From positions 124,001-188,000 of the forward strand of contig CAVTWD010000015.1 in NCBI GenBank assembly GCA_963738325.1: a stretch of DNA of 64,000 bases, given 5' to 3'. The position numbers were made by a program, and so were the translations under genes. The notes below the pieces were generated by a model that was not told the DNA's origin, did not search any database, and was given only the letters and a program-made list of their open reading frames with translations. This document shows, piece after piece, positions 42,713 to 52,475 of the stretch. Numbering within the stretch: the stretch's first letter is position 1; each line of letters begins with the position of its first letter. The stretch is from CAVTWD01 sp963738325. GTDB lineage: Bacteria > Actinomycetota > Acidimicrobiia > Acidimicrobiales > Ilumatobacteraceae.

Positions 42713-43827
42713 GAGAAGGCCGACTTGATCTTCTTGAACAGGCCCTTGCTCGGCGGGTCCACGTCCTCCCCGCGCAGCTCGGCGTAGCGGCGCAGGAGCT
42801 CGTCCTCGTCGGCGGTGAGGCGGCTCGGAGTGTCCAGGCGCACGAGCACGCGCAGGTCACCCCGGCCCCGTCCCTCGAGGTAGGGCACTCCCCGGCCCCG
42901 AAGGCGGAACTCGTAGCCGCTCTGTGTGCCAGGCGGGATGGCCAGCTCCTGCTCCTCACCGTCGAGTGTCGTGAAGGGGAGGTGGGCGCCGAGGGTCGCC
43001 TGCGCCAGGCCGACCGGCACCACCGCGATGAGATCATTGCCATCGCGCCGGAAGCGTTCATGGCGGGCGACCAGGAGGTGGACGTAGAGATCTCCGGCGG
43101 GGCCGCCTCGCGGGCCCACCGCCCCGCGGCCGGCGAGCCGGAGCGTGGATCCGTCGTCGACTCCGCCCGGCACGTCGACCTGGTAGGTCCGCTCCTCGAT
43201 CTTGCGACCTTCGCCGCGGCAGTCGGGGCACGGGGTCACGATCACCTCACCGAGGCCTCCGCAGCGCGGGCACGGGCCGCTCGTCACCATCTGGCCGAGG
43301 ATGCTCTGGCGGACCCGGCGCACCTGGCCCGTTCCGCCGCACTCCGAGCAGGCGACCGGCTGCGTGCCGCGGGCTGCCCCCCGCCCCGAGCAGGTCTCGC
43401 AGCTGACCGCAGTGCGGACGGTCACGGGCGTGGTCGTCCCGAACACGGCCTGCTCGAAACGGAGCTGGGCGGTGACTTCGAGGTCCTGGCCCCGAGGCGG
43501 GCCGGCCGGGCCGCCCGAGCCGAACCCGCTCATGCCGAACATGCTCCCGAAGAGGTCGCCGAGGCCGCCCATGCCGAAGAAGGCGTCGGCCCCTCCCCCG
43601 GCCGCAGAGCTGACCCCGGCCTCTCCGAACCGGTCGTACCGAGCGCGCTGGTCCGGGTCGGACAACACCTCGTAGGCCCGCGCCACCTCCTTGAACCGCT
43701 CCTCGGCGTGGGGGTCGTCGGGATTGGCATCGGGGTGGAGCTCGCGGGCCTTGGCCCGATAGGCGCGCTTGAGCTCGTCGGCGGACGCGGAGCGACTCAC
43801 CCCGAGGAGCGCGTAGTAATCGGCCAT
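42709..43827 (-). CDS. dnaJ: Chaperone DnaJ
   Basis: 372 residues. J domain 1-70 with HPD at 31-33, Gly/Phe-rich linker (FFGMGGLGDLFGSMFGMSGFGSGG), and a zinc domain with four CxxCxGxG-type repeats (CETCSGRG, CSECGGTG, CPRCGGLG, CPDCRGEG), then the substrate-binding C-terminus. It works with DnaK. Co-transcribed after hrcA with a 12-nt gap, so under CIRCE/HrcA control. Confidence 0.97.
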   Translation of the reverse strand: MADYYALLGVSRSASADELKRAYRAKARELHPDANPDDPHAEERFKEVARAYEVLSDPDQRARYDRFGEAGVSSAAGGGADAFFGMGGLGDLFGSMFGMSGFGSGGPAGPPRGQDLEVTAQLRFEQAVFGTTTPVTVRTAVSCETCSGRGAARGTQPVACSECGGTGQVRRVRQSILGQMVTSGPCPRCGGLGEVIVTPCPDCRGEGRKIEERTYQVDVPGGVDDGSTLRLAGRGAVGPRGGPAGDLYVHLLVARHERFRRDGNDLIAVVPVGLAQATLGAHLPFTTLDGEEQELAIPPGTQSGYEFRLRGRGVPYLEGRGRGDLRVLVRLDTPSRLTADEDELLRRYAELRGEDVDPPSKGLFKKIKSAFS

Positions 43828-43839
43828 GGTCGAACGACG

Positions 43840-44841
43840 CTATCCGTCGCCGAGGCGATCGCCGAGGCGTTCGCTCACGACCTCGACGGCCGCCAGCGCC
43901 TGTGGGTAGTTCATGCGGGTCGGGCCGAGCACGCCGACGGTGCCGGCGAGCTCACCCTCGACGGTGTAGGGGGCCACCACCACCGAGCAGGCCACCAGGG
44001 GTTCGATCCCATGCTCGGCCCCGATGGCCACGGACAGTCCACGATCGAGCACGTCTCGGAGCAGCGCCACCACGACGATCTGCTGTTCGAGGGTGGTGAG
44101 GACGTTGCGGACCACTTCGACGGCGTCGAAGGCAGCCGCCATGCGGGAGGCGCCGCCGACGAAGACGGCATCCTCCTCCGGGGCTCGGGCGCCTTCCAGG
44201 GCGCCGTAGGCGAGCCGGCAGAGGTCGTCGACGAGCGCGTCACCCGTGGCGGTGAGCACCGGCAGGTGCATGAGCGGGGCCCCGGCGACCGTCGACATCA
44301 GGTGCGCCGACGCGGCGGCGAGCCCGGGCTCGGTGGCGTCGGTATCCAGTTCGAGCTGGAAGCTCTCGACGGCGCCGTTCGAGAGCACGACGACGACGAG
44401 CACGAGGCGGCCGGAGAGGCCGACGAGCTGCACCGACCGAATGGCCACCGACTCGCCCGTGTGGCCCGTGACCACGGCGGCGTAGTTGGTGAGGCTGGCC
44501 AGCAGCCGGCTGGTGTCGTGCAACATCTGCTCGACGGCACCGTGCGTCGTCTCGAAGAAGTCCTGCACCCGTTGGACGCGGACCCGGTCGAGGCGACCGG
44601 GCTGGGCCAGGTGGTCGACGAAGAAGCGGTAGCCCATGTCGGTCGGCACCCGACCAGCCGAGGTGTGGGGCTGGCTGAGATAGCCCTCCTGTTCGAGCAC
44701 GGCCATCTCGTTGCGGACGGTCGCGGCCGAGACGCGCAGATCGGCCGTGCGGGCCACGTGGCTGGAGCCGACGGGCTGCGCCGTCTCGATGTACTCCTGC
44801 ACCACGGCCCGCAGGATGGCGGACTTGCGTTCGTCGAGCAT
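43840..44841 (-). CDS. hrcA: Heat-inducible transcription repressor HrcA
   Basis: 333 residues from ATG 44841. The wHTH MLDERKSAILRAVVQEYIETAQPVGSSHVARTADLRVSAATVRNEMAVLEQEGYLSQPHTSAGRVPTDMGYRFFVD is diagnostic, followed by the GAF-like and C-terminal domain. HrcA binds CIRCE operators to repress heat-shock genes. A CIRCE-like site lies 20 nt upstream of its start, giving autoregulation of hrcA-dnaJ-rsmE. Confidence 0.96.
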   Translation of the reverse strand: MLDERKSAILRAVVQEYIETAQPVGSSHVARTADLRVSAATVRNEMAVLEQEGYLSQPHTSAGRVPTDMGYRFFVDHLAQPGRLDRVRVQRVQDFFETTHGAVEQMLHDTSRLLASLTNYAAVVTGHTGESVAIRSVQLVGLSGRLVLVVVVLSNGAVESFQLELDTDATEPGLAAASAHLMSTVAGAPLMHLPVLTATGDALVDDLCRLAYGALEGARAPEEDAVFVGGASRMAAAFDAVEVVRNVLTTLEQQIVVVALLRDVLDRGLSVAIGAEHGIEPLVACSVVVAPYTVEGELAGTVGVLGPTRMNYPQALAAVEVVSERLGDRLGDG

Positions 44842-44861
44842 CGGCCGGCTACCTGGGGTTG

Positions 44862-44888
44862 TTAGCAGTCGAGGATATCGAGTGCCAA
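44862..44888 (-). promoter_or_regulatory. CIRCE operator
   Basis: TTAGCAGTC-N9-GAGTGCCAA, matching the CIRCE consensus TTAGCACTC-N9-GAGTGCTAA at 16 of 18 arm positions with exact spacing, placed directly before hrcA. It may also affect the divergent acyl-CoA synthetase gene 110 nt away. Confidence 0.88.
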
Positions 44889-44998
44889 CGCGTGAGGTGC
44901 AGTTCCCAGGCGGGATCGTGCGGCACCGATTCGGCACCGAATCGGCGCCCGACAGCGTGGGCTACCGTCGGCGGCGAGGGGGCGACAGGGGGTGGTCG

Positions 44999-46574
44999 AT
45001 GGCACGACTCCACGACGGGGCGACCTACGGCGAGATGGTGATCACGGCCCTGCGGCGCTTCCCCGAGCGCGTCGCCTTCCGTCAAGACGGGCGCGAGCTG
45101 ACCTATGCCGCCACGGCCGACCTGCTGGGCCGATGGGTGCGGGTGCTCGAGAGCCGAGGGCTGCGGCCCGGCGAAGGCGTCGGCGTGCTGTCCCCCAACC
45201 GGCCCGAGGTGTGGCTGGCGCAGACTGCCGCCGTCCTCGCCGGAGGCCGGTTCACGGCGCTGCACCCCCTCGGCTCGCTGCAAGATCACCTCTACGCCTG
45301 TGACGAAGCCGAGCTGCGGATCCTCCTCGTCGACCCGCGTTACGCGACCCGCGCCGGGGAGCTGCTGGCACGGTCGGCGGCGCTGGAGACCGTCCTCACC
45401 TTCGGGCGCGCCGACCTGGGTGAGGACATCGCGCAGTTGGCCGACGACGCCGGGCCGAGCCCGCTCAGCCCGGGCCCCCACGGGTCCGAGGATGTCGCCT
45501 GGCTGCTGTACACGGGCGGCACCACCGGCGTCCCGAAGGCGGCGATGCTGCCGGAACGGGCGCTCGTCCAGATGATCACGAGCGTGTCGATCGGCTGGGA
45601 CCTGCCGAAGGACATCCGCTATCTCGCCACCGCCCCGATCTCCCATGCGGCCGGGATGCTCGTTACCCCCACGCTGCTCGCCGGGGGCACGGTGATCCTC
45701 CAGTCGTCGTTCGATCCGGGCGGATGGCTGAGCGCCGTCGCGGCAGGAGCGGGCCACGCTCGGGCTGCTCGTCCCCACGATGGTCTACGCCGTGCTCGAC
45801 GACCCGGACCTCGAACGGATGGACTTGTCGAGCCTCCAGACGCTCATGTACGGGGCCTCGCCGATGTCACCCTCCCGCCTCGTCGAGGGGATCGAGCGGC
45901 TCGGGCCGGTCTTCTGCCAGCTCTACGGGCAGACGGAATGCACCGGCACCGCCACGTCGCTCTGGCGCGCCCACCACAACGTGCACGATCTGGCCCGGCT
46001 CACGTCGTGCGGCCAGGTCGTGCCCGGTGCCCGCGTCGAGGTGCACGACGACGACGGGCTTCCGGTGCCCGACGGTCAGCCCGGGGAGATCTGCGTGCAG
46101 GGTCGCAGCGTCATGCTCGGCTACTACCGTCAGCCCGCGCTCACGGAGGACACGCTTCGCCGGGGTTGGCTCCGCACGGGCGACATGGCCGTGCGCCACG
46201 ACGACGGCTTCTTCACGATCGTCGACCGGAAGAAGGACATGATCGTGTCCGGCGGCTTCAACGTCTTCCCCCGGGAGATCGAGGACGTGCTCGCCTCCCA
46301 TCCGGCCGTCTCCACCGCGGCGGTCATCGGCGTCCCCGACGACAAATGGGGGGAGGCCGTGAAGGCGCTCGTCGTCGCCCGCCCCGGCACCGTGCCGTCG
46401 CCGGAGGAGCTCATCGCCCTCGTGCGCGAGCACAAGGGACCCGTCTACGCGCCGAAGTCGGTGGAGATCGTGGAGGCGCTCCCGCTCACCCCCGTCGGCA
46501 AGGCCGACAAGAAGGCCTTGCGGGCGCAGTACTGGGCGAGCAGCAACGGCTCGTCCACTGATGATTCCGTGTGA
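44999..46574 (+). pseudogene. Acyl-CoA synthetase (AMP-forming), one frameshift
   Basis: From ATG 44999: MARLHDGATYGEMVITALRRFPERVAFRQDGRELTYAATADLLGRWV, then the AMP-binding P-loop LLYTGGTTGVPKAAML. Near 45746 an extra base shifts the frame; the other frame continues ATLGLLVPTMVYAVLDDPDLERMDLSSLQTLMYGASPMS, QLYGQTECTGTATSLW, GWLRTGDMAVRHDDGFFTIVDRKKDMIVSGGFNVFPREIEDVL and the Lys-containing PLTPVGKADKKALR end. Corrected length about 524. It activates a fatty or aromatic acid to its CoA ester. It ends 10 nt from the convergent lepA stop. Confidence 0.85.
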
Positions 46575-46584
46575 CCGCCGGTAA

Positions 46585-48369
46585 TTAGTCCTCGAGGCGC
46601 AGCGCGGCGATGAAGGCCTCTTGCGGCACCTCGACGCGCCCGATCGACTTCATCCGCTTCTTGCCTTCCTTCTGCTTCTCGAGCAGCTTGCGTTTGCGGG
46701 TGATGTCGCCGCCGTAGCACTTCGCGAGGACGTCCTTGCGTTTGGCCTTCACCGTCTCCCGGGCGATGATGCGCCCGCCGATGGCAGCTTGGATCGGGAC
46801 GTCGAACAGCTGGCGCGGGATGAGCTCCTTGAGCTTCTCGGCCATCCGCCGGCCGTAGTCGTAGGCCTTGTCACGATGGACGATGGTCGAGAAGGCGTCG
46901 GCGGGCACACCGTTGAGGAGCACGTCGACCTGCACGAGCTGCGAGCGGTCGTACCCGTCGGGCTCGTAGTCCAGGCTGGCGTAGCCCTGCGTGCGACTCT
47001 TCAACTGGTCGAAGAAGTCGATCACGACCTCGGCCAGGGGCACGCGATAGACGATCTCGACCCGCTCGGGCGAGAGGTACTCAAGCTTGCGCATGTCGCC
47101 GCGGCGCTGCTGGCAGAGCTCCATCACCGTGCCCGTATAGGTCGAAGGGGTGAGCACGGTGACCGTGAGGTACGGCTCCTCGATGAAGTCGATCTCCGGC
47201 GCAGGGGGCATGTCCGCCGGGTTGTCGATGACGGCGACGGAGCCGTCGCTGCGGTGGACGCGGTACTCGACGGAGGGAGCGGTCGCGATCAGCGCAAGCC
47301 CGAACTCGCGCTCCAACCGCTCGCGCACGATCTCCATGTGGAGCAGACCCAGGAACCCGCAGCGGAAGCCGAACCCGAGGGCACCGGAGGTCTCGGGCAC
47401 GTAGGTGATCGAGGCGTCGTTGAGCTTCAGCCTGTCGAGGCTCTCGCGGAGATCCTCGAAATCGTCGCCGTCCACCGGGTAGAGCCCGCAGAACACCATG
47501 GGCTTCGGGTCCAGGTAGCCCGGCAAGGGATCGGGCGCCGGGCGGCTCGCAGAGGTGACCGTCTCGCCAGATCGTGCCTCGGCGACGTCCTTTATCCCCG
47601 CGATGAGATAGCCGACCTCCCCGGGACCGAGCTCGGCCACGGGCGTCGGCGCCGGCAGGCGCACCCCGATCTCGTCCACCTCGTGGATGCGCCCGGTCTG
47701 CATGAACCGCAACCGCTGCCCCGTCATCACGCGGCCATTGACCACACGAAGCGAGCTGACCACGCCGCGGTACTGGTCGTACTGCGAGTCGAAGATCAGG
47801 GCCTGGAGCGGGCGATCGGCATCACCGACCGGCGGAGGGATCCGCGCGACGACGGCGTCGAGCAGCGCGGTGACGCCTTCACCCGTCTTGGCGCTGATGC
47901 GCAGGATCTCGGCCGCCGGCACACCCAGGACGCGCTCGATCTCGGCCGCGTACAGATCAGGATCCGCGGCGGGGAGGTCGATCTTGTTGAGGGCGGCGAC
48001 GATCTCCAAGTCGTGCTCGAGGGCGAGGTAACAGTTGGCCAACGTCTGGGCCTCGATGCCCTGGGCCGCGTCGACGACGAGCACGACGCCCTCGCAGGCG
48101 GCGAGCGAACGGCTCACCTCGTAGCCGAAGTCGACGTGGCCCGGGGTGTCGATGAGGTGGAGCACGTGGCCCTTCCACTGCACCCGAACGTTCTGGGCCT
48201 TGATGGTGATGCCCCGCTCCCGCTCCAGCTCCATCGAGTCGAGGTACTGCTCACGCATCTCGCGGGGGTCGACCGCGCCAGTCAGCTCGAGGATGCGGTC
48301 GGACAGCGTGGACTTCCCGTGATCGATGTGGGCGATGATCGAGAAGTTGCGGATGCGGGACGGGTCCAT
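46585..48369 (-). CDS. lepA: Elongation factor 4 (LepA)
   Basis: 594 residues from ATG 48369; a GTG at 48390 would add 7. GTPase motifs AHIDHGKST (G1), DTPGHVDF (G3), NKIDLP (G4) are intact. The LepA-specific C-terminus GGDITRKRKLLEKQKEGKKRMKSIGRVEVPQEAFIAAL is present. It back-translocates or remodels ribosomes under stress. Convergent with the acyl-CoA synthetase gene and divergent from rpsT. Confidence 0.97.
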   Translation of the reverse strand: MDPSRIRNFSIIAHIDHGKSTLSDRILELTGAVDPREMREQYLDSMELERERGITIKAQNVRVQWKGHVLHLIDTPGHVDFGYEVSRSLAACEGVVLVVDAAQGIEAQTLANCYLALEHDLEIVAALNKIDLPAADPDLYAAEIERVLGVPAAEILRISAKTGEGVTALLDAVVARIPPPVGDADRPLQALIFDSQYDQYRGVVSSLRVVNGRVMTGQRLRFMQTGRIHEVDEIGVRLPAPTPVAELGPGEVGYLIAGIKDVAEARSGETVTSASRPAPDPLPGYLDPKPMVFCGLYPVDGDDFEDLRESLDRLKLNDASITYVPETSGALGFGFRCGFLGLLHMEIVRERLEREFGLALIATAPSVEYRVHRSDGSVAVIDNPADMPPAPEIDFIEEPYLTVTVLTPSTYTGTVMELCQQRRGDMRKLEYLSPERVEIVYRVPLAEVVIDFFDQLKSRTQGYASLDYEPDGYDRSQLVQVDVLLNGVPADAFSTIVHRDKAYDYGRRMAEKLKELIPRQLFDVPIQAAIGGRIIARETVKAKRKDVLAKCYGGDITRKRKLLEKQKEGKKRMKSIGRVEVPQEAFIAALRLED

Positions 48370-48483
48370 GCCGACGCGCGACGCTACCAAGGGGCGCTCC
48401 GCACCAAATGAGCGCGCGTTGGGGTCGGGGAAGGCACCCTGCTACCCTGCTCCGGCCCTCTGACGACGCGAAGGAACCAGGTC

Positions 48484-48750
48484 GTGGCGAACATCAAGAG
48501 CCAGAAGAAGCGGAATCGCACCAACGCCAAGGCGGCGGCGCGGAACAAGGCGATGCGCTCCGAGCTGAAGACCCGCGTCAAGCGCGCTGAATGGGCGGCG
48601 GTCGACGGCACCGAGGATGCCGAGGAGGCTCTCATCACGGCGCAGAAGCGCCTCGCCAAGGCCGCGTCTAAAGGTGTGATCCACGAGAACCAGGCCGCGC
48701 GGCGCACGAGCCGGCTCATGCGCCAGGCCAACGCCGCCGCCGCGGGCTGA
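48484..48750 (+). CDS. rpsT: 30S ribosomal protein S20
   Basis: 88 residues from GTG 48484. MANIKSQKKRNRTNAKAAARNKAMRSELKTRVKRAEWAA...ALITAQKRLAKAASKGVIHENQAARRTSRLMRQANAA is a textbook S20 sequence. It is divergent from lepA and convergent with holA, the usual actinobacterial arrangement. Confidence 0.97.
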   Translation: MANIKSQKKRNRTNAKAAARNKAMRSELKTRVKRAEWAAVDGTEDAEEALITAQKRLAKAASKGVIHENQAARRTSRLMRQANAAAAG

Positions 48751-48855
48751 CTGCTGCCGGCCTGCGGACGCGCGAATCCTGTCGCCGCGGTCGCCAACCG
48801 GGCTGACCCGTCGACGTTCGTTCGGGCTGCGGGGCGCTGAATCGCCCCCCTCCGT

Positions 48856-49836
48856 CTACCGGCGCAGGGCGGCGCGACTCGACGGCGCCAAGCGGCTGAG
48901 CCGCGCCACCGCGACCTCCATCACCAGCTCGGCCGGTAGGTCGCGCATTCCGCGCAGATCGAGATCGGCGGCGGCGAGGATCTCGAAGGCTCGCACCAGC
49001 CCGTCATGGCCCACTCGCCGGAGCTGGTCGAGTGCCTTCTTCGCCTGGAACGGCGCCGCGCCGATGGCCTCGGCCGCGGCCCGCTCATCGGCGATGCCGG
49101 CGCCGTCGAGGCGCAGCATCCGCGTGTAGTGGCCGTGGAGCACCGCCATCAGCTGCAATGGGTGCCGCTCGCCCGCCCGCATCATCCGCCGCAGGGCCAC
49201 GAGGGCCTCCGTGGTGGCGCCCGCGTCGATGGCATCGGTGAGCTCCCACGGCGGCACCGAGCCGGCCTCACCCAGGAATGGCACGACGTCCTCAGGGCCC
49301 AGGCGCCGGCCCGGCCCGAACGTGGCGTCGAGCATGGCGAGCAGTGAGGACAGGCGGCCGACATCCTCACCCAGGCGATCGAGCACGGCCGCGACGGCGG
49401 CGGCGTCCATCCTCACGTCGCGAGCCGCGAGCTGCTCGTCGAACCACTGCCGACGATCCCGCGCCCGGCTGGGAGGATCGGTGTCGCGCAGCTGGCCTCC
49501 GGCCTTCTTCACCGCGTCGACGAGCGGCTTCGGGGCGGCACCCGCCAGGACGAGGACGAGGTCGGTGGTGTCGAGCGGATCGGCCAGTGCGGCGGCCAGC
49601 GCACGCAGCTCCTCCGCGTTGCGGGCCTCGAGATCGCGGATGACAACCACCCGCCGCTCGGTCAGGAACGGCGGCGTTCGTGCCGCGGCGAGCGCGGCGG
49701 CGAGGTCGACGTCCTCGCCCGCGAACTCGTCGACCATGAGGGCCCGGTCACCGGTGCCGACCAGCTCGGCGAGCAGCTCGAGGGTGCGCGTGGCGAGCAC
49801 CGCCTCGTCCTTGCCCCTTAGGAGGTGCACGCTCAC
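48856..49836 (-). CDS. holA: DNA polymerase III delta subunit
   Basis: 326 residues from GTG 49836 preceded by a purine-rich site. VHLLRGKDEAVLATRTLELL starts the AAA+-like module; LTERRVVVIRDLE and LDTTDLVLVLAG follow, and the C-terminal clamp-loader helical domain includes ERHPLQLMAVLHGHYTRMLRL and APFQAKKALDQLRR. It loads the beta clamp in the gamma complex. It lies next to comEC in most actinobacteria; here folP intervenes. Confidence 0.92.
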   Translation of the reverse strand: MSVHLLRGKDEAVLATRTLELLAELVGTGDRALMVDEFAGEDVDLAAALAAARTPPFLTERRVVVIRDLEARNAEELRALAAALADPLDTTDLVLVLAGAAPKPLVDAVKKAGGQLRDTDPPSRARDRRQWFDEQLAARDVRMDAAAVAAVLDRLGEDVGRLSSLLAMLDATFGPGRRLGPEDVVPFLGEAGSVPPWELTDAIDAGATTEALVALRRMMRAGERHPLQLMAVLHGHYTRMLRLDGAGIADERAAAEAIGAAPFQAKKALDQLRRVGHDGLVRAFEILAAADLDLRGMRDLPAELVMEVAVARLSRLAPSSRAALRR

Positions 49837-49888
49837 CGGAGACGCACCCCGGTCTGCCCGCTCACCGGAGTCGCACCTCGGTCGGCCG
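49831..49888. repeat. Imperfect tandem duplication of 29 bp at the folP/holA junction
   Basis: GCTCACCGGAGACGCACC (from 49831) recurs as GCTCACCGGAGTCGCACC (from 49860) with a few mismatches downstream. It contains the holA start region and the natural folP stop. Confidence 0.6.
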
Positions 49889-50720
49889 CCGCGCCGCCAG
49901 CACCTCGGCCATCGCGTCGGCGGTGCGTCGCGCCGCCGCGCACATCGTGGGCTCGGAGGACGCGGCAGCCGAGGCTGATCCCCAAGGCATGGGCGGCCGA
50001 GGTGGCCTGGCCGCGTTCGGTCACCTCGAGGTCGAGGAGGGTGCCCAGGAACCGCTTGTTCGACGCCGACAGGAAGACCGCGTAACCGAGGGCGGCCAGC
50101 TCGTCGGAGGCGTGGAGCAGCTCCAGCGACTGGCGCGGGGTCTTGCCGAGGTCCAAGCCGGCATCGAGCATGATCCGTTCGGGCGCGATGCCAGCCGCCT
50201 CGGCGCCGGCGGCGCGGTCGGCCAGGAAGGCGAGCACCGTGGGCACGAGGCCGTCCGGGTAGACGGGATCGGGATCGGGCACGCGGGGGGACAACCGAAT
50301 GTGGGTGGCGACGACCGACGCGCCGTGTGCGGCCGCCACCGACAGGTAGTCGGGATCGGCGAAGCCGCTGATGTCGTTGCCGACCCAGGCCCCGGCCGCG
50401 CAGGCCGCGCTCAAGACGCTGGCCCGCCAGGTATCGACCGACAATGGCACGTCGAAGCGATCGGCCAGGGCCTCGATGGCGGAGATCACGCGCTCGAGCT
50501 CCTCGGCCTCGCCCACCTCGGGCCCCGGCCCGGCTTTCACGCCCCCGATGTCGAGGACGTCGGCCCCATCGAGGACCAGATGCTCCGCCTTGCGCAAGAA
50601 GCTGTCGAGCGCGAAGTAGCGGCCCTGATCGAAGAACGAATCCGGGGTGCGGTTCAGGATCCCGAAGACGACGGCGCGGTGGATGATGTCGAAGCGACGC
50701 GGGCCGATCACCAACTGCAC
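49833..50720 (-). CDS. folP: Dihydropteroate synthase, frameshifted near the C-terminus
   Basis: From GTG 50720: FDIIHRAVVFGILNRTPDSFFDQGRYF (motif NxTPDSF), DGADVLDIGGVKAGPG, PLSVDTWRA, GNDISGF, MLDAGLDLGKT, FLSASNKRFLGTLL. After RVLRAHDVRG near 49935 the frame loses its family ending; the expected ARRTADAMAEVLAARRPTEVRLR lies one base over and stops at 49862. One extra G in a GCG-rich run explains it. As read, the product is 295 residues with an altered tail overlapping holA. It makes dihydropteroate in folate synthesis. Confidence 0.87.
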   Translation of the reverse strand: MQLVIGPRRFDIIHRAVVFGILNRTPDSFFDQGRYFALDSFLRKAEHLVLDGADVLDIGGVKAGPGPEVGEAEELERVISAIEALADRFDVPLSVDTWRASVLSAACAAGAWVGNDISGFADPDYLSVAAAHGASVVATHIRLSPRVPDPDPVYPDGLVPTVLAFLADRAAGAEAAGIAPERIMLDAGLDLGKTPRQSLELLHASDELAALGYAVFLSASNKRFLGTLLDLEVTERGQATSAAHALGISLGCRVLRAHDVRGGATHRRRDGRGAGGAAADRGATPVSGQTGVRLR

Positions 50721-50905
50721 GAGATCGACGGTAGCCCCGGCGTGTCGTGGGCCGGCCGGGCCAGCCCGTGTTGGCCAAGGCCGGCCCCGGCCGGCTCTGC
50801 GCCGCGCGGCAGCAGCGCCCGGGGGATTTGTGGCAGTCCGGCCATTCGACCGGATCGACCCGGATGTATGTGGGCGGTGGCCGCGCCGCCGCTCATCGGA
50901 TTGCG

Positions 50906-51637
50906 TCATGGAGCCGGGCCATGGTCCGCAGGGCGCGGCGAGCTGACCCGTCGCCGTGCCCGCATCGCACACGCAAGGACGACAAGGATCGCGAGCACGG
51001 CCAAGGCGGGCCAGCCGACGTGGCCGAGGGGTGCGGCGCGAGCGACCCGGGCCACGACCGCGATCCAACGCACACCGAGCAAGGTCGGCAGCTGGACCAC
51101 CCGAGCCAACGGGATGGGGACCAGCCCGGCCACGACACCCGCCGGGAGCCCCCACATCATGACGGGGCCAGCCACGGGCTCGGCCAGCAGGTTGGCCGGC
51201 ACTGAGGCAACCGGCACCGGCCCGAAGGCGAGGAGTTGGACCGGCGCCACCCCGAGCTGGGCGGCGAGCGTCACGCCAAGGGCCAACGCGAGCGGGCGCG
51301 GGCCGGGGAGTCGGGCCGCAATGCCGCGGCTCAGCAAGGCGATGCCCGCGGTGGCGCCCACCGACAACCACCAACCGACAGACCACACGAGGAGTGGGTC
51401 GACGAGGAGGAGGACGGTGACGGCCAGGCCCAGGATGCGGACGGCGGAGGCGGGGCGGCCGACGACGACCGCAGTGGCGGAGAGCCCGGCCATCACCGAG
51501 GCGCGCAACACCGATGGCTCGAACCGGGTGAGGAGCGCGAACCAGGCGATGACGCCGAGCGTCGCCACCCACCGGCTCCGGCGACCGAGCCGGCGCAGCA
51601 GCGGTCCCACCGCCACCAACACAAAAGCCACGTTCTC
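50906..51637 (-). pseudogene. comEC: ComEC/Rec2 3' part, separated from its 5' part by an insertion
   Basis: From the junction near 51637 the minus strand reads ENVAFVLVAVGPLLRRLGRRSRWVATLGVIAWFALLTRFEPSVLRASVMAGLSATAVVVGRPASAVRILGLAVTVLLLVDPLLVWSVGWWLSVGATAGIALLSR, the ComEC competence (channel) domain. No metallo-beta-lactamase domain follows before the stop at 50906, so this is a short-type ComEC. The 5' part is at 63266-63934. ComEC is the inner-membrane DNA uptake channel. Confidence 0.9.
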
Positions 51638-51811
51638 CCCCTAGAATCTATCTTAGAGAGGTGAAATCTGTGATAGGCTCAGGGCAGGCCCCAAAGGGCC
51701 AGTGGCAGGGCCTTTCCTGGGGCTCCCAGGGCCAGGCCCAGGCCACCAGTAGGGGCGGCCCAGGGGCGACCCTGGGCGGCAGCCCCCCAGCACCTTGGAA
51801 ACGGAGAGACG

Positions 51812-52345
51812 ATGCAAAGCCCCTTTGAGGGCTCCTGCGCGCTGTGCGGCGAACCCGGGTCACCGGAACGGCCGCTCACCTGCGCGCTGTGGCCCCTAGG
51901 CGATGACGACGACCACTGCATGCCGTTGCACACGCTCTGCTGCAACACCCTCATGCATGGCGAGGGCGGGACCTTGTTGTCCCTCCTCACCGGCGGTGTT
52001 TCCGCCGATGAGGTCGGGGACCCGATTTGGCTCCAGAGCCTCGAGAACGTCATTGCCTGGCACCGGCGGAACTGCGAGTTCTGTGCAGACTTCCGCCGGC
52101 GGCAGCGAGCCGACCGTAAGGCGGCCCGAGAGGCCAAGGCGGCGGCCAAGAAGCCACCGACCAAGGTCACCAAGGCCAGCAAGGCCCAGGTGACCAAGGC
52201 CCAGGTGACCAAGGCCCAGGTGACCAAGGCCAAGGCGACCCCACCGGCGAGGACGGCGACGAAGTCGACGACCCGGACCACGAAGGTCACCGCCAAGGCC
52301 ACCAAGGCGGCTCCCGCCAAGCGGGCCACCAGGCCAGTCAAGTAG
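51812..52345 (+). CDS. Cys/His-containing protein with Lys/Ala-rich repetitive tail
   Basis: 177 residues from ATG 51812 after GGAGAG. Residues 1-~105 hold a possible zinc site (CALCGEPGSPERPLTC, then HTLCCNTLMH and HRRNCEFCADF). Residues ~110-177 are a disordered basic tail (TKVTKASKAQVTKAQVTKAQVTKAKA...) encoded by a 15-bp tandem repeat at about 52170-52225. Such tails bind nucleic acid non-specifically, as in histone-like proteins. Family unknown. A strong hairpin follows the stop. Confidence 0.7.
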   Translation: MQSPFEGSCALCGEPGSPERPLTCALWPLGDDDDHCMPLHTLCCNTLMHGEGGTLLSLLTGGVSADEVGDPIWLQSLENVIAWHRRNCEFCADFRRRQRADRKAAREAKAAAKKPPTKVTKASKAQVTKAQVTKAQVTKAKATPPARTATKSTTRTTKVTAKATKAAPAKRATRPVK

Positions 52346-52356
52346 CGCCAGAAAGG

Positions 52357-52389
52357 CCGGTACCCCCAGCGCACAACTGGGGGTACCGG
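52357..52389 (+). terminator. Perfect 13-bp hairpin terminator
   Basis: CCGGTACCCCCAG, loop CGCACAA, CTGGGGGTACCGG, starting 12 nt after the stop of the Lys-rich-tail protein. No T tract. Confidence 0.75.
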
Positions 52390-52475
52390 TCAGGCGCACC
52401 TTGGAATCGGCACCTGGGCACCAGGATGCCACCGTCTCTCCTGTCCGTCACCTACCAGCAGCGCAGTTGCCACGC

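Noticed and set aside
46561..46600. A terminator between the acyl-CoA synthetase and lepA genes
   Set aside because: Only 10 nt separate the two stop codons and no stable hairpin is visible.
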